From Gonatopus flavifemur (taxonomy: Eukaryota; Arthropoda; Insecta; Hymenoptera; Dryinidae), in assembly GCA_018340375.1 (NCBI GenBank), contig JAFFJZ010000001.1:57776001-57840000 (forward strand): 64,000 nt of DNA, written 5' to 3'. The notes beneath the pieces are model-generated. The model searched no databases. It saw nothing but the letters and a program-made list of their open reading frames with translations, and was not told the DNA's origin. The translations under genes were made by a program, and so were the position numbers. Positions 36,058-46,400 of this stretch are shown here, in pieces. Within the stretch, counting starts at the first letter, position 1; each line of letters opens with the position of its first letter.

Positions 36058-36195
36058 TCTTCGAGTGAATCCACTGAGAATAATGGAAGTTGCAGCAACG
36101 GCAACAGCAGTAGCATCAACAACGAAGTAGTAGCGGTAGCAACAACGGCACCGCTTTTAGCTGAGAATCGTGCGTGCGGGACGTGTTTGTATTAG
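36058..36195 (+). CDS. uncertain Ser/Asn-rich open frame in CAG/CAA/GTA simple sequence
   Basis: Directly after TTAATTAG the frame TCT TCG AGT ... stays open 45 codons to TAG at 36193-36195. It gives a Ser/Asn/Gly-rich run (SSSESTENNGSCSNGNSSS) and then a hydrophobic VVAVATTAPLL stretch. The preceding AG could be an acceptor but lacks a pyrimidine tract. The DNA at 36091-36154 is a degenerate triplet repeat, so low-complexity translation is expected without coding. I keep it only as a weak candidate. Confidence 0.1.
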   Translation, partial: SSSESTENNGSCSNGNSSSINNEVVAVATTAPLLAENRACGTCLY

Positions 36196-37967
36196 CGATA
36201 TGGGCGATGTTGACGAAAAACGAAGGAAATCCAAGACCATTTAGGGGGATGGAAAGGTCGAAGGATGAGAAAGTGGAGTGATCTCATTGTTCAGACGCTA
36301 TGATGTAAAGTGGTTTGTAGCTGGGGTAATGAAGATGAAGATTGACGGGGGATTAGAAATTCTCATTCCTGAATGATGAAGAAATGAACAATGAGGCATA
36401 CCGTTGATTCTTGGATTTCCAGGTAATCAGTCATTTCCAATAAAACTGTCGTGTCAAGTGAAAAATAATCTGATAGCTATTCATTTATATCCTAGATATT
36501 TCTCAATGATCAAATCGGTGAGTACCAAATGATTTAATTAAGAAAAGACGATCGAGTTTCGTCGAAGGTTGAATTTTCTTCTTTTTTTCATCAATTGCAA
36601 ATATACCTCTTCTCGTGTCATGATTTATACGTACGATATATAAGTTGCTGTGACGAACGTCATTTCTTCTGCTGCCATTCATAGCGTGAAAAAAAGGGAT
36701 GAAGAATTCAAGTAATGTACTCTCACATTGGGAAAAAAATACTTCACAATTGTGTCTTTGTATGAACGTGAGATCTTTTGAAAGAGAAATTTTTATATTC
36801 ATATGAAAATCAAATAAATGCATCTACATTTTTTATTTACAAGGAAAATATACACATCGTTGCAACGAATATTGTATATATTTCATTTGATGTCGATCGC
36901 ACGATATACTGAATAATATCAAAATCAATACGCGTATTCCCTACGCAATTTGTAACAGATAATTGAATTTATGCTTCTGATGGCATAAAAATGTGTATTC
37001 CGTGCGAAACTTCACAACGCAAAAACACCTATCATAAAAATGAAGCGAAGTAAATTGATTCTGGGATTAAGAATGCTCGATTATAAATTACACGATACTT
37101 CTGAAAAGAACTCCTCCATCCAGCGGAAACTGCGTGACTCGAGAGGAGTGAAAAAGGGCGGAGCAGGGAAAATGAAAAAAATTCGGTAAATTGGTTCAAC
37201 AACTAATTTCTCGTTACGAAATGTTTCTTTTAACGTGCTGCTACTACTCCGTTTCATTTTTCGTCTTAATTTGTTTAGACAGGAAGACGGAAAAGGAGGA
37301 CCATAGAAACAGAAAAAGATGTTTCAGAAAGAAAAACTCTTTACCGTTCATCTCTTTTGCAGAGCAAAAGTACTGTGAGTGAGCGAGCGGGCGAGTGAAA
37401 GAGCGAGTAACCGGATCATGGCTCTTCTTTTCTCCTTTTTTTCTCCTTATTTCTCGCATCGAGGAAGTAATTACTGGAAGGAGACTGCAGTCACCTGAGA
37501 GCACTTTATCATCGGACATCGTAATCTGGTATACTTGCTGGACAGTTTACGTCCAGTGCTGTACCTAGTCCATAGTCACAGGCAATTTGCACCGAGAGAT
37601 GAAGCTTAACATTGTCGTTTCTGTTCCATTGAGAAAATATACGTCACTCTAAGTGGGATATTTCACTTGAAGAGCGCTCGATAAGATATCGTCGACTCGC
37701 TTTATTGATAAATTGAATAATCTTAGTCGAGTTAAATTTTACACATCGATTCTCTCGTCGTTTCCTCACCCCGAAACGAGACTAGGAAATCCCACGATTT
37801 ATCCTCACGTCGTACATACATTCCATTACTCCGAACGAATGTTCTTTTTTTTTCTTTATTCATGTTATTTCAATGATTCACGACGTGAGTTAACGTAAAA
37901 AACTATTCGCGATGCATCTAATTTATCTCTTCCAACCTTTCCCTCACGCACAGTCTGTGTGTTACAG
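36196..37967. other. non-coding stretch
   Basis: No gene. A purine-rich stretch (37140-37180) and C/T-rich DNA at 37425-37460 account for the overlapping 63- and 91-codon frames near 37.2-37.5 kb. Confidence 0.5.
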
Positions 37968-38104
37968 GTACCGAAGAAGCTCAAAGTGTGAGAACGATGC
38001 ATGCGAAATATCACAGCCACTCTATTGCACGAACCGTATTATTTCACTTGGGTGACAAATTTTACATGGTACGTGGGATGAACGATAAAAATAAAAGAAA
38101 ATAG
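37968..38104 (+). CDS. candidate terminal exon after a splice acceptor
   Basis: A pyrimidine-rich stretch ends GTGTTACAG at 37967. Read with two leading bases (matching exit phase 1 of the 34242-34470 candidate), the frame is open for 44 codons to TAG at 38102-38104. It begins TEEAQSVRTMHAKYHSHSIA and ends Lys-rich. Joined to the upstream candidate it would give a 121-residue basic protein across a 3.5-kb intron. Another phase from the same acceptor is also open for about 28 codons (Cys-rich), so frame choice rests only on phase matching. There is no domain and no clear polyadenylation signal just after the stop. It is low confidence. Confidence 0.18.
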
Positions 38105-39612
38105 GGGAAAAAGTGGGGAACGATTACGTGAAAGGAGAAAAGAAAAGTAAAGGAAGAAAGGAAGAATAATATAGACGAAAGAGCGTACGCTTGAAAATAT
38201 ACGGAAAAAGACTGGCCACTTTTTCTTCTCCATCCTGTTTGAATTATTATCATTCCAGCGAGCATTGTCTATTGTGCCGGAGAATTATTTTATTATCGCT
38301 CGGTCGGCCGAACTGAATGCTTTCTAGCATCGGGGGTATCGAGGGTAGAAGGGAATCGTCGTGAAGGGGTAAAAAGAGACACGACCGGAGAGAAAGAGAT
38401 CTCTTCTCTCCGCGATCCTGCAATTTATTGATTGCATGAAAGAAAATGCCAAAAAGAGGAAGAATCGGCTGTGAGGAAAATATGGATAAAAAATATTACA
38501 CGTGTGAAAATATTTAATATCCGTTCTTCTTCTTCTTCTTCTTCTTCTTCTCCTCCTCGTTCTCAAATATTCAACTCAATAGGAAAATTATGCTCCAAGG
38601 GTGAGGTTTGATCTACATCGAGTGTTATTTTTCATGGAATTTCTCACATTTTTCAAGTTTACTGTCGTATATATTATTCATCGTGTGTTCTAAATTGTTA
38701 ACATTCTTTTTTCATGAACGGTAGGCGAAACCACCAGTTTATTGTTCGAATAATTGAATTTTTCAAGTTGCTCGACCAGGAAAAAAAGGCTTTTTCTCTT
38801 TATTTTTCTGATATAGTTATATCGACAAAATTTTACGAGCCTTCAAAATTATTTCCACATATAATATCCAAGATATTTGCATTCAAACAATTCATTTTCC
38901 ACTCGAATGATAATTCTCGGTTTCCATTGTTCTTCTTTTCAAGCGAGGTCTTTGCTTTCCATTGTATTTCGAGCCTTAATTCAACACTAACCACTTGCGT
39001 ATATAATTTCAGATATTATTTCATATAATTATTCTTCAACGTATTCGATATGGGATATTCTTAAGAAAATATCTGCGCGAGAAACATAGAAACGTCGAAA
39101 TAACAAATAAATCGCTGGGATTTTTTTGATTGATCTCTTCCGATCAAATCATTACTAAATCCGTAATTTACATTGCTTGCAATGTTACGACTTGATATAT
39201 TTATGATCATTCATAAGCGTGTCGAGAGGAATCCATATTTCTTCCTATTCTCATAAATTTTACAACTTGATCTGTCATTGAAATATAGGAAATTTGATCG
39301 ATTTGATGTAGAATGAGGATCATTTAATGGCGGTGGAGCAATACTAGTTGATGTCTCCGTTGCAAAGATGGAAAGATTCATTGATCAAATATGTCTCGAA
39401 TAATGTATTGAAGATTTCAACCATTTCTGCATTCATTCATTCATTCATACTTACTGGAAAGCGAGTAATGGAAATACAATCAATATTCGATACAAGGATT
39501 GGAACAATAGATTTTCTCCAATTAACAAGTAAAAATCACTGATATATGACTCGGCAATCTCTGTCATTGAAGCTCTCTAAATTTCTTGGAGTAAAAAATT
39601 CACTCTCAATAA
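38105..39612. other. non-coding stretch with purine-rich DNA
   Basis: 38085-38165 is nearly all purine, giving a Phe/Ser-rich antisense frame. The (TTC)n array at 38524 follows. An (ATTC)n tract lies at about 39431-39448. No gene is seen. Confidence 0.5.
38524..38550. repeat. (TTC)n microsatellite
   Basis: Nine TTC units followed by TCC units. The minus strand translates as an Arg run, so the 80-codon minus frame at 38324-38566 is spurious. Confidence 0.9.
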
Positions 39613-39831
39613 TTGAAAATACTGCAACACCGACAAGAGTGAGATTTCACTTCAAAAAAGTGAAAGTCCATTCTCTCAGAGTGGAATTTTTGGTCGCTTT
39701 GGAGAGCGACATTCCAATCTTTTATAAGAATAAAGTACTTACTTTAACGAAGTAAAAATCCACTTTTACGAACTGAATATTCACCCCATGAAGTGGAATC
39801 TCGCTCTCATTGGATTTGCAGTATTTTCACT
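39613..39831. mobile_element. inverted-repeat element built on AGTGAGATTTCACT-type dyads
   Basis: The left arm 39613-39653 (from TTGAAAATACTGCAA to AGTGAGATTTCACTTC) is the approximate reverse complement of 39790-39831 (GAAGTGGAATCTCGCT to TTGCAGTATTTTCA). A central hairpin, GTCGCT/AGCGAC, lies at 39693-39710, flanked by GGAAT/ATTCC. A TGAATATTCAC segment near 39775 recalls the palindrome in the 59.07 kb cluster. It is non-coding, with no target duplication resolved. I infer a MITE or satellite-like unit. Confidence 0.5.
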
Positions 39832-39908
39832 ACTAAAAATGTGGAAAATGGATCAAGTCGAAATATCATGAATTTTGATTATACGAATCATTATTTTCAT
39901 CTGTATAA

Positions 39909-40071
39909 ACGGACAAAAAATGAATTGTTAATGTTACCAGGGTTCCGATTAATATATGGACAACAAGGAATATCTGTCATTTCTACCGGAATTCTTGTTA
40001 AAATTACTGTCCATATATCAATCGGAACTCCGGCGGGATTAACAATTCCTTAATTCATTAGCCTTTTCCGT
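39909..40071. mobile_element. 163-bp near-perfect fold-back element (ACGGAMAA ends)
   Basis: Ends ACGGACAAAA (left) and ACGGAAAAGG (right, reverse complement) open arms that include GAATTGTTAAT and GGTTCCGATTAATATATGGACA, mirrored at 39991-40040. Pairing continues inward (ACAAGGAAT/ACAAGAATT), so nearly the whole element can fold into one hairpin. The 86-codon plus frame at 39793-40053 is an accident of the repeat. It is a compact non-autonomous element of unknown superfamily; no clear target duplication is visible. Confidence 0.65.
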
Positions 40072-40161
40072 GTAGTCGATTATTCACCGCAATTATGACA
40101 TACATCATCATTCAGTAGTAGACTCTTAATGAGCCGTTAATGGATGCCATTAATGCCACAT

Positions 40162-40370
40162 ACACTGATGAAAGAGCTCAGTTATAGGTATTGTATCAAA
40201 TAAATTTTCTTTCCTCAAAAATATGATTGGTTTATCATTACCCGCATTTGGTAATAAAAACCAAAGGTCTTGGTTGTGAATCTGTATGTCGATAATCCTA
40301 ACTAAATATCTATTTCTATTATTAAATATCTATTATGCTGGTAACTGTAACTAAATCCTTCTCTCAGTGT
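40162..40370. mobile_element. MITE remnant with ACACTGA...TCAGTGT ends
   Basis: The left end ACACTGATGAAAGAGCTCAG and the right end (reverse complement ACACTGAGAGAAGGATTTAG) are recognisably inverted over about 30 bases. They are bounded by T|ACACTG and CAGTGT|A, so a TA target duplication is possible. Matching GGTATTGTATC (near 40188) and GATACAATACC (near 40387) pieces suggest complementarity reaches outside this right end. It is internally degenerate and non-coding. Confidence 0.5.
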
Positions 40371-43300
40371 ATAACCCAGTAATAGATACAATACCCTGAT
40401 CAAACCGGTTGATAAATCCGGTATATTTTCATAGATGAATCAATTGATGTTTAATCCTCCACAACTCATTGAAGGTAAATCATCAAAATTCGAACCTATC
40501 CACTGAAAAAAGAAACGATCAATTCTTGTGGTTAGAATAAACACCATTGATAGCGCTCGTTATTCCTCCTACACAAACAGAGAACAACTATAGTATCAAT
40601 TTTTAACTTCTCAATTTCGTTTTATTTCCAAGACTATCAAGCTCGTTAAGAAAAAACGATCAAGGATTACACGAATGGGAAAAATATAATAATTCAAAAA
40701 ATATCCCGCTATTGTTTCTAGTCGTAGAAATAACTTTATATCAATTTTACTCAAGATACAACGAAACCGAACGTAATGACTTTAAAGAATAAAATTTAAC
40801 GATATACACTCGTGTGTATATATGAATATACATATGGGTAATTAACGATCTTGTATAGAGAGGAACATGATCGTGAGCTATATTAGCCGAGGGAATGGAA
40901 TCCTGAAGAACGTTTCAACGATCATCGTCAGTATAGTTGGCGAATTAGCCGATATAGTTGGGACCCGACCCCGTAACGAGCGTGTACCGACCTTTTCGCA
41001 TTAATTAATACCATCAAGTGTATAAATATATACGTATAAATGTATACCTATGAACTCTCATATACGCATGTACATAGGATGGCAAATACGTCGGCTATTG
41101 CAACTTGTTAAATCACTGAAACGGAAAATACTGGTATCCCGGTGTGATCACAATTACACGAGGCACAACAGATATAAGCGCAAGCCCACGTACGTACACG
41201 AAATTGTCACTTATACGAACAAAAAAAAACAAAATTATTCCCTTTAATCTTGCGTGCTGGCGTAATATTGTCGACAAATATATATTCTTTGTTGAAATCG
41301 TAATTAGTCATTGCTTGATCCATTGGTATTTATTCGAAGACAATGATTCTCATATATTCCGAATACGACACTTGGCTATGATGTTCTCTAAAAGATTATT
41401 CTCTTTTCTCCACACGTACTTATACTCGAATTGTGGATTCTGGTTTCCTAAATGAACCAGGTGGGAAATTGTAGTCTGAATACAGTTCCAAAACTTCGAA
41501 TGCTGACTATTCAACCCTAATTTTAATTACATACAAATCTCATACCGCACGTGAGAAGGGAATCTTCCCTGGAAATGAAGTAAGGAGGGTTGATTTGACA
41601 GAGGTTGTCTTCATTTAATCATTGTGGAACGTATTAATGAATAATCAGAGCATAATTCTCAGACTCAGGATAATGCATTTCTCAGATTTGATCTTTAGAT
41701 GTGGCTTGTTTCTCAGTTTCAACTACATCGATCTACACTATGGTAACAGAAAAATATTCTTTTCATCCAAGTATATTCTATGTAGGTTATAACTGTCTCT
41801 ATTCAACATCATCTGCACATTCAACAATGTATCACATTGACTATATGTTTATGAACTCTCATAATGAATATGAAAAAAATTACAAGGAATGTCAATGAAC
41901 TTTTCATATCGATTATTGGAATGATATTCTCTGTTTTGAATTAAATTAATTGATGCGAATAATATATCTAACAGCAAATGCTTTTTTACCCTCAACCGTG
42001 ATTAACTGTGCACAGCGAATTACATGGATGACTCACACAGAACTGGAAGTTATTGATAATACGTAATTATCTGGTTTTTTTTCAACATGTCAGTTGAATC
42101 ATCATTTTATGGACGCCCCGATAACAAAATATTTCAAGTATAATCGTGTTATTTATATTCATAACGATTAATAATACGACGAATAATATGTTGGGAGAAC
42201 CCTCATTATATGAATTTATTTTTTTTCCTATATAGATTACATTACACTTATCGCTTTGAACAATAATTCCAATTGCTCAAAGACGAGAATTGTTGGAACG
42301 GTCGGATGTTTATACTTCTAGCAATTCGAGAAGTTTATTCAAATTTCAAAGTGATAATGATCAGAATCATTTAACGTGCCTGGCTTAACAACGAAAATAA
42401 GAGTTTATACGATGGAACTTTTCAGAATGTAGCTCAAAAAATAGAACCGGCACACGTGATACACATTTGCATCATTCGTATATCAAATTTCGTTAAGGAC
42501 AGCAGGGGAATACCATGTGATCGTTTATCATGCTAAAAATGTGCAGACTGAACGAATTCGTTGAAGAAAATATCATTTGTTGTTTAGATTTGAATCACGT
42601 ACGAAATTCATACATCCGATATTATGTTACTTACACTCAACTCTCAGCATGCACACTGATGATACGAAATTTTGCCACATCACCCGTATCATTTACCGAT
42701 AATTTGAAAGAATTTTTTTAAGAATTCAATGTTAAAAAACATTTCTCGAGATACCTCATAAATTGAAATAATAATCCATTCACCCTCGTGAAAATATCAC
42801 TCGATAATCAGTAATATCGACGAATATGAGTGGAATAATAATTTTGCTATCCGATATATTTATATTCATACGATCCCGTTGATAGTCGAATAATATGGCA
42901 TCACACGAGTATAAATACAGAACCAGAATTCGTGATTACGTCATCTGTGCCTCTCACGTGAGTCTCGTAGTACTCACGAGAGAAACAAGTCGTACACAAA
43001 CCGTCGAGGGATCGATATCTGTTTTCCAGTTTCTTGTTTCGATTTCATCCCATTTCTCTACCCAACCACGTTTCACCCATCATGCCGCATACACAGTAAT
43101 ATCGACCGCAATACGAACTTTGCAACTTCTTGATATATATTTCCCTTGTAAATTGAGGATCGAAGCTCTCGATGTGGGAGAGAAAAAAAAATACTTGGAA
43201 AGTACGGGAAAAAGAGCGTATATTTCATCTGACCACGAACACTGTATTTTTTAAAATTCGAGATTTGCCTCTGTGACGAATGATGCAGAGGGAAAACTTT

Positions 43301-43419
43301 GATTTCTTTCCCTTCATTTATTTGGACGCTTGATACACTGCAGTTTGTAGAAAAAAAATGAATTATTGCACTGGGGAAAAAATTGGAGAAACTTAATTAA
43401 TCGTGTGGTTTGTTTTCAG
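40371..43419. other. AT-rich non-coding stretch
   Basis: No gene recognised. A CACTGAAAAAAG end at about 40502 may be another MITE fragment. A hairpin-capable segment (CTCTCACGTGAGT / ACTCACGAGAG) lies at about 42954-42989, inside a 119-codon frame (42895-43254) with no domain. Confidence 0.45.
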
Positions 43420-43473
43420 CTTTACTTCCCTGATGAGGTCTACGAAGAGAAAAAAATCAAATCTGAGAATTGA
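43420..43473 (+). CDS. weak candidate 3' exon after a strong acceptor
   Basis: TTTGTTTTCAG ends at 43419 with a branch-point-like CTTAAT about 23 bases upstream, a good 3' splice site. One phase gives 17 codons (LYFPDEVYEEKKIKSEN) before TGA at 43471. Another phase gives about 24 codons of basic sequence. There is no partner exon. Acceptors of this quality occur by chance in T-rich DNA. Confidence 0.1.
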   Translation, partial: LYFPDEVYEEKKIKSEN

Positions 43474-46400
43474 AATTAAAGATTTCGTAGAATGAATTAT
43501 CCCACAATCTATCGATTCGTCAATACTCAATCAATAGTATTTGATTTTTATTATTCTGTTAATCCCTCAGATTTTTCAATAACCTCAAAAGTTTTGAAAC
43601 ATTTTCGCAGAATACGTATCGAGTAATTGACGACGCGTTTTGTACACATACGAGGAAGAAGATAGATCAAGACGATAATGTGTGCAAATACGCTATCAGT
43701 GTTATTTACAATCGTACAATGTAAAAGATATTGAATCATACGTTTGATAAAATTGAAAGCGGCTGCGATACACGATAAATTAATTCTGATCCAAATGTTG
43801 AGGCTTGTTTTATAGTATTTGAGAGATAGTTATCGATCGCTGCAATATCATACTTATCAATTTCCGTTGATGAAATATCAATAGTTTGACCTATAAACTC
43901 GAAGAACTCGAAAAAAATATTCCACTTGAATTGAAGAAACTAGAATACGCTGAACAACTTTTCTTTCGTCGAAAATAACTCGAACGATATCGATTATATC
44001 TTAATGATTTCAATGCAAGATGTGCGAGAAATGTTTAAATTTGAACAAATGCAAATGTCAAAATGAAACCAAACAAAGAAAATCATCACGAAGGACAGTC
44101 TATTTGAAAGTGTTACATCTATTATGTAAATCAGTGTCTACATTGACATATCAAACATAGTAACGACAAGCATTTATACAGGGTTCTATTTATATCTCCA
44201 AACGCGGTAGCTGCTAGTGAATGTTTGAAGTGGGCTCTTGAATAGCTCTTGTATATATATATATTTTTTTTTTATTCAACTTCTATATTATAACCTTGTT
44301 CCTCAAGAACGCCGAATTTTCAGGTGCATAATTTCGGATTCGTTCTAAGGGAGAATATATATAATTTCTCGTTTGTGAAGATTGCATACTCGTTTGGGGG
44401 AGAAAAAATACAATGAGTTCTCATTGCTACAGGAGTTCATTTGTCCTTTGAATCACGTTAATCCCTGTCCTGTCTTAACAAAACTGACCCATGCCCACCA
44501 GGGCTCTAATGAGCTTCAAGAGAATTATTGTAAGTCACAGAAGGAATATTCATGAATGCCTATGCGTCACGGAACTGTAATCATCATAGAAATCTATTTT
44601 GTGCGGTTCTTTTAGTGTAGACGAATGTTCTAAAATTAATAATGAGATTTTGTGTTTTCAATTATACTGATACTCTTCGATGCGATAAGTAAGTGTATCT
44701 ATGAGAATTATAATAACTGTGATCAAATATCGATGCGTCTATAGAAGAATTTTATAGCAATTCTATAAAGTTTGCATAAAGCCAAATCCCGACATGAAAT
44801 TCTATACACTGAGATACATTTTTAGGGATAACTATAATATATAATAAGAGATATTATATATTTAGTTGAATTTATTATGCGTATAATAAAATCCATTATA
44901 TTATATCATTGTTGCTATTTTTCAACAGCTATTGAAACTCAACAGTCCTCACTAGTATTTTCAAAGTCACTATTAGGAGCTAAAAGTTTTTATTTCCATC
45001 AGGGAAGCAATAAAGAAATATGAAAAGAATCAGAGACCCTGCTAGTGGAATCAATTCAAAATCAAATGCTTCTAGGGATCGTTTTATATAAAAGAATTCG
45101 ATGAAAAGCTGAAGGATTTCAATACATAACACACACCAGATTCCATAGAATTATTTTGTACGAAAGGCCTAAACGATTTCTAGAAAACCCAAATAAGAAC
45201 TGTTTGAAACTTTGTTAACGCGTCATCTTCATTCTGCTTGAATTGATGTGAATGCAACCAGGATTTCACTGAATTTCCATTTTATATTGATATACAAAGC
45301 GTTTTTCTGCAATAATTTAAATGATCAATTCCAACAATGAGTTAGCACATAGTTCTTCATTAGATTTTATTACTCAAGATTTTATTAATATAAAGACTAC
45401 GCTCTAAAATCAGGCCGAGAAGAAATAATCTGATAGTATCATCCAATGTTAACTTCATTAATAAAAAAATTCATTACTCGCATCTGACATCAGATTTATG
45501 GAATTTATCTTCAACAATGATGAGAAATGTGCCACGGTTGCACGTACTCGAGCACTTGGGGAAGGACAACGTGATGTTCATCACGTATCCTCCTCCCTTC
45601 TTTCTATCTTTCTCGTCTTCTCTGAAACCATCTTCATATTGAAAAATTAATTTTCATATTTTCACACAATATAATAATTACAACGCACTTGGTATGACCA
45701 GTTAATTCCTTTCGCATCAACAACACCCCTTCTTTCAGACATTCCATTCAAAATATCTTAGAGTAAAATGAAAGAATTAATGTATCTATCCGTTCTTAAC
45801 TAACTTTATTCGAATACTCTTCGAATAATGCAAAAATAACGATAAATAGTGTTCCTGTACATCGGTATATATGAATCACCATAATGGGAAATTCATAAAG
45901 GAATAACTAATTTCTCCCAAAAGTATATAATAACCTTCTTCTTCTTCTTCCAATTATGATTTAATAACGATAAACCGATGGTAAGATATTAATATCTTCG
46001 GTTTCGTACAGATATATTCCTTTTAATAATACGATAAATTGATTTATTGAGATTTCATTCATGAAATTAAGTCCTCCGCTCTTTGAATCTCACGTGCGAC
46101 CAAATACTCACGCATCATACAGGAATACAGACAAACCAACTTAATGGTTCCGACGATGAGACGGAGATGAGGTTACGTCGACGTCGTCGAGTCACGTATA
46201 CAGTGTTGATGCCGTGTACATGAATGTACACAACCATCGCTTGGAGCTCAATAACTTTCAAACGGAGGGCAGCTTTCCAATCAAGCTCATTAACATCAAT
46301 GATCCTCAGTTGCAACACGAACGCGTTCACAGTTAACGTACGTTACGATGGCATTCAAAAGATTCTCAGAGGCATTCGTGTACACGTTGAATGAAAGCTC

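Noticed and set aside
39793..40053. 86-codon plus-strand frame
   Set aside because: Lies mostly inside the fold-back element at 39909-40071.
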